Assembly (NCBI RefSeq): GCF_004359985.1
Contig: NZ_SMRO01000001.1
Location: 186,001-250,000, forward strand
Direction of reading: 5' to 3'
DNA length: 64,000 nt
Source of the DNA: Paraburkholderia flava
Lineage (GTDB): Bacteria > Pseudomonadota > Gammaproteobacteria > Burkholderiales > Burkholderiaceae
Shown here piece after piece: positions 1-7,117 of this stretch. Position 1 is the first letter of the stretch, and the number at the start of each line of letters is the position of its first letter. A model generated the notes under the pieces. That model was not told where the DNA came from. It made no database searches and saw only the letters and a program-made list of their open reading frames with translations. A program made the position numbers and the translations under genes.

Positions 1-1070
1 ATTCGGATCTTCTGCCCGAGCTGTTCGGCGAACCGCCGCGCGAAGCGGAATCGGATCTCGAAGCATTCCATAAGGACGTGGCCGCGAGCCTGCAGCGCAC
101 GCTCGAAGACATCCTGCTCGCGAAGGCGCGCTATCTGCACGACACGCATCCGGTCGACAATCTCTGCATGGCCGGCGGCGTCGCGCTCAATTGCGTCGCG
201 AACGGCCGCGTGTTGCGCGAAGGCCCATTCAAGAAACTGTTCGTGCAGCCGGCTGCGAGCGACGCGGGCGGCTCGCTCGGCGCGGCCGCCGTCGCACATA
301 CGCGGCTCACGGGGCAGCGTCCCGAGCTGAAGACGCTGCCGCACGTTTATCTCGGACCGGCTTACTCGAATCACGAAATCAGCCAGACGGTACGCGCGAT
401 TTTTCCGGAGGCGTCGATCGTCGATTGCACCGAGCAACCCGATGCGTTGATTGCCGAAACCGCGAAGCGTCTCGCCGACGGCAAGGTGATCGGCTGGTTC
501 CAGGGGCGCATGGAGTTCGGTCCGCGTGCGCTCGGTTCGCGTTCGATCATCGCGGACCCGCGACGTCCGGAGATGCGCGACCGGATCAACGCGCTCGTCA
601 AGATGCGCGAAGCGTTCCGGCCGTTTGCGCCCGCCGTGCTTGAATCGAAAGCGGCCGAGCATTTCGAACTCGACCACGCGTCGCCGTTCATGCTCGAAAC
701 CTGCCAGGTGATCTCGAAGCTGACGCTGCCCGCGATCACGCACGTCGACGGGTCCGCGCGCGTGCAGACGGTCAACGAGAACAGCAATCCGCGCTTTCAC
801 GCGCTGCTCGAGGAATTCGACCGACTGACCGATTGCCCGATCCTGCTGAACACGTCGTTCAACATGCGCGGCGACGCGATCGTGCTCGATCCGGTCGATG
901 CAATCTGGTGCTTCGTCGTGTCCGACATCGATGCGCTCGTGATCGGCGACTACATCGTCGATCGCGGCTTCAAGCTCGAGACGTGGGGCAAGCTGAAGGA
1001 GATCTTCAGCGCGCGTTCGGCGAAGAAGCGCGTCGCGCCGGAATCGGTCAACGTCTACACGTTCCTGTAA
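1..1070 (+). CDS. NodU/CmcH-family O-carbamoyltransferase, 5'-truncated by window edge
   Basis: The frame is open from base 3 to the stop at 1070 (355 residues visible), so the start lies outside the window. The residues match the C-terminal part of NodU/CmcH/TobZ carbamoyltransferases, which make a carbamoyl-adenylate from carbamoyl phosphate and ATP and carbamoylate a hydroxyl of a sugar or secondary metabolite. Seen: the end of the Kae1-like domain (GGVALNCVANGRV, then DAGGSLGAAA), followed by the YrdC-like domain with FGPRALGSRSI and NTSFN. These family signatures are intact. It leads an operon of four further genes with short gaps or overlaps. The acceptor cannot be read from sequence; a small-molecule or polysaccharide acceptor is inferred. 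Confidence 0.88.
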   Translation, partial: SDLLPELFGEPPREAESDLEAFHKDVAASLQRTLEDILLAKARYLHDTHPVDNLCMAGGVALNCVANGRVLREGPFKKLFVQPAASDAGGSLGAAAVAHTRLTGQRPELKTLPHVYLGPAYSNHEISQTVRAIFPEASIVDCTEQPDALIAETAKRLADGKVIGWFQGRMEFGPRALGSRSIIADPRRPEMRDRINALVKMREAFRPFAPAVLESKAAEHFELDHASPFMLETCQVISKLTLPAITHVDGSARVQTVNENSNPRFHALLEEFDRLTDCPILLNTSFNMRGDAIVLDPVDAIWCFVVSDIDALVIGDYIVDRGFKLETWGKLKEIFSARSAKKRVAPESVNVYTFL

Positions 1071-1092
1071 TCCGGCGCATCGGGCGGCCACC

Positions 1093-2235
1093 ATGTCCAT
1101 CCAGATTCCATCAGGCGACCGGTCCTGGGTCATCCGGCGAACCCTGAGCTTCGACAGCGCGACGCATACGTTCCGGCGTCGCGACGTCGAGATCGCGGGC
1201 TCGCGGATTCGCGCGGTGCTGCCCGCCGGCACGTCGACACTTGACGACGGGCTGGATGGGGAAGCGTTCGTCTGCACGCCGGGCATCGTCGGGATCGAGG
1301 CGCTGCGTGATCGCTCCGCGCCCGCCGCGATCGATTCGCTGCCGTCGTGCATGACGACCGTCGGCGTGTATTGCGCAAGCACACGCGATACGCGCCGCTG
1401 GCCCGCGACGTCGGCACGCACGGTCGCGCTGCTGAAGTTCGACGGCAGCAACCTGGAGCAGGTGAACGGGTTGCTCGACTGGTCGCTGACCGCGTCGCGC
1501 GGACGGGCCGGGCGTGCAGTCGCTGCGGTGAATCCCGCCGGTCCGATCAAGGTGTTGCCCGTGCTCGCGAGCGGCCGTCTGATGTCGGCGACCGAGATTG
1601 TCGAGGTCGCGCGCTTCGCGAAGATGCTGGGTACGCGCATCGGCATCCGGCTGTCGACGAACGCCGACGAAGCGCTCGAATTCCGCAGCCGTTTCTATTG
1701 CTCGGAAAGCGCGCTGATCGCGTACCTGCTGCCGCAGGAGCAGGACGTGACGGTGTTCGACGCGACGCGCATCGATCGACGGGAAGCGTCGGTGCTGGCA
1801 CGCGCGCAGTGCACCGTGTCGTTCGGCGAGCCGGGTGTCGGCAGTTTTGCGAGCCGCTGGCGTGCGCATGCGCCGCTCTTCACGCAACGCCGCGCCGCGT
1901 TGCACGTGCCGCGCGAAGCGGTGCGGTTGTTGCTCGCGCGTGTCGTCGCGCATGCGCCGGCCGCGCAGCTCGACTGCTATGCGGACGCGTTGACCCGGTC
2001 CGCAGCGGGCGCGCTGGGACTTGCCGACGTCGGTGCATTGGCGCCGGGCATGAAAGCCGATCTGTGCATGTTCGAGCGCCGCGACACCGACGACTACAGC
2101 ACAGGAAGCGCCGCGTTTCTGTCGCTGCTCGCGTCGCGTCGTCCGGCGGCGACGCTGGTCGAAGGTCGACGCATGCCGTTCGATGAACAGGCGGACCCGG
2201 TCGATCGTCCGTTGCTGGCGTCGGGCTGGGCGTGA
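1093..2235 (+). CDS. Amidohydrolase-superfamily-like protein lacking metal ligands
   Basis: 380 residues, starting 23 bases after the carbamoyltransferase stop. The C-terminal part has the usual amidohydrolase layout, including GALAPGMKADLCMFE (the end of the composite beta-sandwich domain), preceded by the Ala-rich helical segment seen in cytosine-deaminase and chlorohydrolase relatives. At the N-terminus the expected TPG-x-V-x-x-H-x-H block reads CTPGIVGIEALRD, so the HxH metal-binding pair is absent, and I see no clear replacement for the later His and Asp ligands. It is therefore probably a non-hydrolytic scaffold or a repurposed enzyme. Its operon position suggests a role in the same pathway as the carbamoyltransferase. 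Function unknown. Confidence 0.72.
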   Translation: MSIQIPSGDRSWVIRRTLSFDSATHTFRRRDVEIAGSRIRAVLPAGTSTLDDGLDGEAFVCTPGIVGIEALRDRSAPAAIDSLPSCMTTVGVYCASTRDTRRWPATSARTVALLKFDGSNLEQVNGLLDWSLTASRGRAGRAVAAVNPAGPIKVLPVLASGRLMSATEIVEVARFAKMLGTRIGIRLSTNADEALEFRSRFYCSESALIAYLLPQEQDVTVFDATRIDRREASVLARAQCTVSFGEPGVGSFASRWRAHAPLFTQRRAALHVPREAVRLLLARVVAHAPAAQLDCYADALTRSAAGALGLADVGALAPGMKADLCMFERRDTDDYSTGSAAFLSLLASRRPAATLVEGRRMPFDEQADPVDRPLLASGWA

Positions 2236-2352
2236 GGTACCTGTTCGCCGTGCTGTTTCATGTGTCGCTGGATTTCGCCGGCTGTTGCTGAACGGTCGGT
2301 TCCCGTACCGGAAGTACCCCTTTGTGGTCTTGCAAACTCAGGAGCTCCAACC

Positions 2353-4434
2353 ATGAAAGACAATTCGATGCGACAGGAACTGAGCGACCGGTTTGCCGCG
2401 TTGCTCAAACAGGACAACGCAGCGCTCTCCGTGCTGCAGTTGCTCGGCGAAGAGACGAAGCCCAACGACGCGCCCGGCGGAGATCACTGGTCGGGTCCGT
2501 TCGCAGCGCTCGCCGAAGATTTCGCGAGCCTGAAGGGACAGCACTCGGCGAAGCGCTCGGTCGGGATCTGGGAGGAAGAGGTCGAAGGCTCGGGTGAATT
2601 CGTGCGCGCCCGCAAGCACATCGACTTGTGGCGCTTCTGTGCCGACGTCGAACGGATTCCGCCTAAGGGCGCGAGCAAGCGCATCGTGCTGCTCGGCGAA
2701 TCGGTCGCGCGCGGCTTCTTCTTCGACCCGGTGTACAGCCCGGCGAAAGTGTTGCGCGAGCAGATCACAGCATCTGCTGAGCCGGTCGAAATCATCGACC
2801 TCGCGCAAAGCAACTGCGATCCGTGGTGGTTGTCGAAGCTCGCCGCGTCGGCGCATCTGCTGGAGCCGGATGCTGTCGTCGTGTTCGCCGGCAATAACTG
2901 GCGTGTGGGGTCGCTGGCCAGCACGTCGACGGAAGCATTCATCGCCGACGGTGAATTGATCGAGGAACCCCAAGGCTTCTCGAAGCTGCTGAATCGCCAA
3001 CTGGCGAGTCTCGAACATTTCGCGGGGCAGGTCGTCGATCAATTGACGTCGTCGCTGATGCAATTGAAGGTGCCGGTCGTGTTCGTGATTCCCGAGATCA
3101 ACGTTGCGGACTGGGCCAGCGCACCGGTCGGCGCGCTCGACGTTCCGCTGATGTCGGCAGACGACACCCAACGCTGGGTAGCCGCGTACCGTTCCGCAAC
3201 CGACGCGCTGCAAAACAAAGACTTCACCGCTGCCGAGCAGTCGATCCGCACGGCAATCGATCTCGACGGCGGCACGTCGTCGGCGAGTCTCGATCTGCTT
3301 GCGCGCGCGCAGCAGGGCGCCGGCAAACGCAACCAGGACGTGTACCGGACGCTGCGCCAGAGCCGCGACATCATCGACGATACGCGCGTCGTACCGGGCA
3401 TTTTCGTCAATGTCGCGGAGACGATCCGCCGCGTCGCTCCGCAGCGCGGCGCGACGATCGTGGACTTGCCGCAGCTGTTCGGCGATCGCTACGAGCATGA
3501 GATTCCGGGGCGGCGTCTGTACCTCGACTTCTGCCATCACACGTCGGAAGGGATGCGTGTCGCGATGGCGGCAACTGCCGAGAAACTGCTGCCGGCGTTG
3601 TTCAACCGCACCGCGCATCTCGACGATCTGATCGACGCGGCGTCGAAGCCCGCACCCGAGCACGAAGCGTGGGCGCATCTGCTCGCCGCGATCCATAACG
3701 CGCACTGGGGGCAGAACCCGGAGATCTGCCGCCATCACCTGCAACGTGCGAAGGACTACGATCCGTCGATCGCGCAGACCGGCGTGAAGCTCGTCTACGA
3801 CGCGTATAGCCGCAAGACGCCGCCGGTTCTGCTGCCGACCTTCGATCAACTGGTGAAGAACGATATCGCCGAAGTGTGCCTCGTCGGTTACAGCCCGCTC
3901 GCGCGCGGCGTGATCAAGGAGCAGGTGCTGCTCACCGCGATTGGGGAAGTCTTTCCCGAATTCGACGCACAGCCCGCCGATCCCGATCTGTCGCTCGGCG
4001 CGGTTGAGGCAATCGATCTGCTGGAATCGCACTGGACCGAGCTGACGGACCGCAATCGTTGGTATCGCCGCGCGTATTCGGCGTCCTACGGTCTGACGAG
4101 CGAGTTCACGTTCTCGTGCACGTCGCCGCTCGATCTGTCGATCGAACTCACCGCGCGGATTCCGAACGCGGTCGGCACCGGCCAGATCGCGGTCGAGCTG
4201 AACGGTCAACCGGTCACGCAGGCAACGCTCGACGACCAGTGGGGCTCGCTGCGGGTTCAGGCGGGCGCGGGCGTCGTGCGCGGCGGTCTAAATCGTTTGA
4301 CGATCGACTGGCCGGGCGTGCCGCGTACCGATACCCGGAACAGTCTGCGGCGGGATTTCGAAGCGGGGCAGAAGGTCGATATCCGCACGCAGTTCGGTCA
4401 GATCCACACGTTGGCGGTATCGGTCGCAGCATGA
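2353..4434 (+). CDS. Large SGNH-hydrolase-domain protein with TPR-like middle segment
   Basis: 693 residues from ATG 2353, chosen because a good ribosome site (AGGAG at 2340-2344) sits 8 bases upstream; an in-frame ATG at 2260 lacks one. SGNH blocks are visible: VLLGESVARG (block I, Ser about 117), FAGNNW (block III) and YLDFCHHTSEGM (block V Asp and His). Between III and V is an insert resembling a TPR pair (AAEQSIRTAIDL). The last 150 residues look beta-rich, like a carbohydrate-binding or jelly-roll domain. No signal peptide or membrane segment is seen, so it is probably cytoplasmic. SGNH enzymes are esterases, acyltransferases or deacetylases. Its stop overlaps the next start (ATGA). Confidence 0.75.
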   Translation: MKDNSMRQELSDRFAALLKQDNAALSVLQLLGEETKPNDAPGGDHWSGPFAALAEDFASLKGQHSAKRSVGIWEEEVEGSGEFVRARKHIDLWRFCADVERIPPKGASKRIVLLGESVARGFFFDPVYSPAKVLREQITASAEPVEIIDLAQSNCDPWWLSKLAASAHLLEPDAVVVFAGNNWRVGSLASTSTEAFIADGELIEEPQGFSKLLNRQLASLEHFAGQVVDQLTSSLMQLKVPVVFVIPEINVADWASAPVGALDVPLMSADDTQRWVAAYRSATDALQNKDFTAAEQSIRTAIDLDGGTSSASLDLLARAQQGAGKRNQDVYRTLRQSRDIIDDTRVVPGIFVNVAETIRRVAPQRGATIVDLPQLFGDRYEHEIPGRRLYLDFCHHTSEGMRVAMAATAEKLLPALFNRTAHLDDLIDAASKPAPEHEAWAHLLAAIHNAHWGQNPEICRHHLQRAKDYDPSIAQTGVKLVYDAYSRKTPPVLLPTFDQLVKNDIAEVCLVGYSPLARGVIKEQVLLTAIGEVFPEFDAQPADPDLSLGAVEAIDLLESHWTELTDRNRWYRRAYSASYGLTSEFTFSCTSPLDLSIELTARIPNAVGTGQIAVELNGQPVTQATLDDQWGSLRVQAGAGVVRGGLNRLTIDWPGVPRTDTRNSLRRDFEAGQKVDIRTQFGQIHTLAVSVAA

Positions 4435-5168
4435 GTCGCGTGTGTCTGATTACCGGAGTGGGAGCCGCGACCGGCGCGTCGATCGCGCGCCGGTTTGCAC
4501 GCGATGGCTATCGTGTCGCGATGCTGGCGCGTAATCGCGAGCGGCTTGCGCAGCTCGAAGCGCAGATCGACGGAAGCCGCGCGTACGTGTGCGACGTCGG
4601 CGATCTCGATGCGCTGGACTGTACGCTCGATGCGGTTCGTGCGGAGATGGGCGCACCCTCGGTTGTTATTCACAACGCAGTGTCGGAGACGTTCGCGACG
4701 TTTGTCGATGGCGACGCGGCGACGCTCGAGCGCAACTTCCGCGTCAACACGACGGCGCTGCTTCAACTCGCGCGTCGTTGTACGCCCGACATGATCGCGG
4801 CCCGTGAAGGCGCGATCGTCGTAACAGGCAACACGGCGTCGGTGCGCGGCAAGCCGAACTACGCGCTGTTCGCGCCGACGAAGGCCGCGCAACGCGTGCT
4901 CGCCGAGGCGTTGGCCCGCGACCTCGGACCGAAACGCGTTCACGTCGGCTATCTGATGATCGATGCGGTGATCGACGCCGCGTGGCTCGAAGAGAGCGGC
5001 CGGACCCGGCCGGCCTGGGCGGAGCCGCCGCCCGGCTGGCCGTTCTCGCGCGACGAGTATTTCACGCAGCCGGATGCGATCGCCGACGAGGTGTTTCATA
5101 TCGCTCATCAGCATCCGTCCGCGTGGACGTTCGACTACACGATCCGACCGTTTGCGGAGAAGTGGTGA
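4431..5168 (+). CDS. Short-chain dehydrogenase/reductase with Phe at the catalytic Tyr position
   Basis: 245 residues. ATG 4431 overlaps the upstream stop by four bases, implying translational coupling. The Rossmann fold is clear: the TGVGAATGASIA glycine motif at 8-19, CDVGD after beta3, HNAV replacing the usual NAG, and an RVNTTA helix. The active site normally reads YxxxK; here the segment NYALFAPTKAAQR puts Phe147 where Tyr belongs, four residues before Lys151. A nearby Tyr144 is out of register. An atypical SDR branch with FAxFAxxK and a later HVxxxxID segment is known to me in proteobacteria, and HVGYLMIDAVID fits it. It may be non-redox or use another acid. It probably acts in the same pathway as its operon neighbours. 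Confidence 0.8.
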   Translation: MSRVCLITGVGAATGASIARRFARDGYRVAMLARNRERLAQLEAQIDGSRAYVCDVGDLDALDCTLDAVRAEMGAPSVVIHNAVSETFATFVDGDAATLERNFRVNTTALLQLARRCTPDMIAAREGAIVVTGNTASVRGKPNYALFAPTKAAQRVLAEALARDLGPKRVHVGYLMIDAVIDAAWLEESGRTRPAWAEPPPGWPFSRDEYFTQPDAIADEVFHIAHQHPSAWTFDYTIRPFAEKW

Positions 5169-5225
5169 GTGGTTGCAGGCAGAATGGAGCGACACGCGGC
5201 TCGCGATTCAGGAACACCACGACGA

Positions 5226-5903
5226 ATGAAGAATGCAATGAACGATGCAGCGGGTGCGGTTCCTTCCGCATCTACTGTTGACGATGTCGGACTGCGTCAC
5301 ACCGACGTCCCCTATTACACGCAGTGGGGCAGCCCCGGCTGGGTGCGCGCGATCGTCGATGACGACGCGGACCCCTGCGACGATCCCGAGTGGCAGCGAA
5401 GCGGCTTCACCGATCCCGAGCGCTATCGCTTCTGGGCGGACCGGTTGTGCGGGCTGACCTGTTTCGAATCGGTGTTGGACTACTGGCACATCGCGCATCC
5501 ATCGCGCGCGATGCTGCTCGACGAAGCGCTGCGTCATGACATCTACCGGATGCGCGACGATGGGGGTGTCGATGGGCTGATCTATCGGCCGTTCGCCGAT
5601 TGGGTCCGCACGGCATTCGGCGTGCGCGTCGATGTGCTGACGGAGATTTCGATCGAAGACATCGCGGCGCGGCTCGATCGGGACACGCTGGCGATCGTTT
5701 CGGTGAGTCCGGAGATTCGCTATCCGGAGCGGCGGAACGAAAGGCGCGGCGGTCATCTGGTTTTACTGCACGGACGAGACGACAACGGCGTGTGGTTCCA
5801 CAATCCATCCGGTGTCGCGCCGTATCAGGCGGATGCGTGGCTGCCGTTCGACACGTTCGGGCGCTTCTACGCGCGGCGTGGGATGACGCTCACGCGGGCT
5901 TGA
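5226..5903 (+). CDS. C39-like papain-fold small protein
   Basis: 225 residues from ATG 5226; in-frame starts at 5169 (GTG) and 5184 precede it but lie hard against the previous stop and add unrelated basic residues. Seen: HTDVPYYTQWGSP near the N-terminus, LCGLTCFESVLDYW at about 74-87 (matching the catalytic-Cys helix CGxxSLxMxL of peptidase C39-like domains), and GGHLVLLHGRDDNGVWFHNP near the C-terminus (catalytic His and the Asn/Asp position). It has no ABC-transporter part and no signal peptide. In this operon it could cleave or transfer a thioester or amide in product release. It ends the five-gene cluster. Confidence 0.7.
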   Translation: MKNAMNDAAGAVPSASTVDDVGLRHTDVPYYTQWGSPGWVRAIVDDDADPCDDPEWQRSGFTDPERYRFWADRLCGLTCFESVLDYWHIAHPSRAMLLDEALRHDIYRMRDDGGVDGLIYRPFADWVRTAFGVRVDVLTEISIEDIAARLDRDTLAIVSVSPEIRYPERRNERRGGHLVLLHGRDDNGVWFHNPSGVAPYQADAWLPFDTFGRFYARRGMTLTRA

Positions 5904-5916
5904 GCGTTAGTGGTAT

Positions 5917-6114
5917 TCAGCGGCTGCGACGACCGTGTACCGCATCGTCCGGCACGCCATGATCGCGGCCCGCGGCCAGCATCACCTGATACTGGCTGTG
6001 GCGTTGATACGAGTGCCACATGTCACGAGCGACGTTGCGCAGCATGGTGGAAAACGACGTTCTGGCAGAGCGCGCAGGAACGAGAGTGGTGGGCGAAACG
6101 GGCTGGCTGGACAT
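5917..6114 (-). CDS. Possible small protein, 65 residues (uncertain)
   Basis: A short frame in the 296-base gap between the C39-like gene and the FadR regulator. The product has a basic amphipathic stretch (MLRNVARDMWHSYQRHSQ) and no family I recognise. It is supported by a perfect TATAAT on the same strand at 6156-6151, about 37 bases upstream of the ATG. Against it are the lack of a Shine-Dalgarno sequence and of a convincing -35 box. Plus-strand frames in the same gap are no better. Low confidence. Confidence 0.25.
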   Translation of the reverse strand: MSSQPVSPTTLVPARSARTSFSTMLRNVARDMWHSYQRHSQYQVMLAAGRDHGVPDDAVHGRRSR

Positions 6115-6128
6115 AATGGGTATGAGAG

Positions 6129-6159
6129 GGTTATTACCTAGGTGTTAACCATTATAACC
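6129..6159. promoter_or_regulatory. AT-rich island with inverted GGTTAT/ATAACC and TATAAT
   Basis: An A/T-rich patch in otherwise GC-rich DNA. It has GGTTAT at 6129-6134 and its complement ATAACC at 6154-6159, a further TTAACC at 6145-6150, and TATAAT on the minus strand at 6156-6151. It looks like a promoter with an operator, probably for the minus-strand small frame. The binding protein is unknown. Confidence 0.35.
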
Positions 6160-6199
6160 GACCCAAAACCTCGGCCACCCTCTACGGCGCCTGTGAGCG

Positions 6200-6937
6200 C
6201 TACTTAGGCGCGATATCCCGCCGCACCCGCATGATGTGCTGCTCGACATAAAAGGCCGCCGCATCCGCATCGCCGGCGACGATCGCCTCGTAGATCAGCC
6301 GATGCTCCGACACATACAGACGGATCCGGCCCGGATCGTCGATGCCGTCGTCCTTCAGGCGTTTCCACAGCGGCTGGTCCATCGTCTTCGCGACCTCGTC
6401 GGCGATCTTCACGAGCAGCGCGTCGCCGGTCATTACCGCGAGCTGTCGATGAAACAACCGGTCGCTATCGTTCCAGAGCGCGCGTTGCCCCGCGTCGGAC
6501 ACGTCCGCAATCGAATCCATCTGAGCGAGATAGTGCTCGGCGAGCGGATCGCGCCGGCCGTGCGCGGCGGCGCGTCGGGCGATCGCTGGTTCGAGGATCA
6601 AGCGGACGTCGAGCGTCGACGTCGGGCTGAAGTCGGGATCGGCGATCGGCGAACCTTCCGGTGGCGCGGCCGCGAGCCGTTGCAACGCGTCCGCGCAGAC
6701 GTAGGTGCCGGAGTTGCGCCGCGTCTGCACGAGCCCTTCGTTCTGCAACGCGCCGATCGCCTCGCGCACCGCGGGCCGGCCGACGCCGAAGCGCGCGGCC
6801 AGCTCGCGCTCGGACGGCAGCCGCGTTTCGGACGCGAAATGGCCGCTGCGGATATCGGCGCGGATGCGCTCCGACACCTGCTCGTAGATCTGCTTCGGAC
6901 GAAACGCGCCGTCGAGCGCAGGGGATGTCATGACCAT
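6200..6937 (-). CDS. FadR-type GntR-family transcriptional regulator of hydroxyproline catabolism
   Basis: 245 residues from ATG 6937 (second Met two codons later). The N-terminal winged helix (IYEQVSERIRADIRSG, LPSERELAARFGVGRPAVREA) is followed by an all-helical FCD effector domain with the metal-binding pattern visible in DVRLILEPAIARRAAA and EHRLIYEAIVAGD. Members repress or activate catabolic genes in response to organic acids. It is divergent from lhpH-lhpI with a 180-base gap, so it very probably controls them, with trans-3-hydroxyproline or a pathway intermediate as likely effector (inference). The frame continues far upstream of the start, but that extension is only the antisense shadow of lhpH. 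Confidence 0.85.
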   Translation of the reverse strand: MVMTSPALDGAFRPKQIYEQVSERIRADIRSGHFASETRLPSERELAARFGVGRPAVREAIGALQNEGLVQTRRNSGTYVCADALQRLAAAPPEGSPIADPDFSPTSTLDVRLILEPAIARRAAAHGRRDPLAEHYLAQMDSIADVSDAGQRALWNDSDRLFHRQLAVMTGDALLVKIADEVAKTMDQPLWKRLKDDGIDDPGRIRLYVSEHRLIYEAIVAGDADAAAFYVEQHIMRVRRDIAPK

Positions 6938-7006
6938 GTCGCCTGGTTTGCAGAACGGGGGACCCCGGCCGATCCGGATTGAAACCAGATCGCCGCGATT
7001 ATTTTG

Positions 7007-7054
7007 ATACTGGTTGCTGATTAATCCAATGTGGTCTAGATTTGGGTCCAGTAT
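7007..7054. promoter_or_regulatory. Inverted repeat in FadR-regulator/lhpH intergenic region (candidate operator)
   Basis: ATACTGG at 7007-7013 is matched by CCAGTAT at 7048-7054, in the A/T-rich part of the divergent intergenic region. A TATAAG hexamer at 7052-7057 could be a plus-strand -10 box. The position between regulator and target genes makes this the likely operator, but the 34-base spacing is wider than a single FadR dimer site, so two sites or looping would be needed. Confidence 0.4.
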
Positions 7055-7077
7055 AAGACAGCAGCGAGGAGAACAAA

Positions 7078-7110
7078 ATGATTGAATCGTCGGGACGCGC
7101 GAGGGGATGA
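7078..7110 (+). CDS. Ten-codon leader ORF upstream of lhpH
   Basis: ATG 7078 is preceded by a strong ribosome site (GAGGAG, about six bases upstream) and reads MIESSGRARG before TGA at 7108-7110. The lhpH start lies eight bases after this stop, and its own weaker ribosome site (AGGGG, 7102-7106) is inside the leader. The arrangement suggests translational coupling or a leader-peptide control. No family applies. Confidence 0.4.
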   Translation: MIESSGRARG

Positions 7111-7117
7111 AAGCGCC

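Noticed and set aside
2260..2352. Upstream ATG for the SGNH protein
   Set aside because: No ribosome site, while ATG 2353 has AGGAG at ideal spacing.
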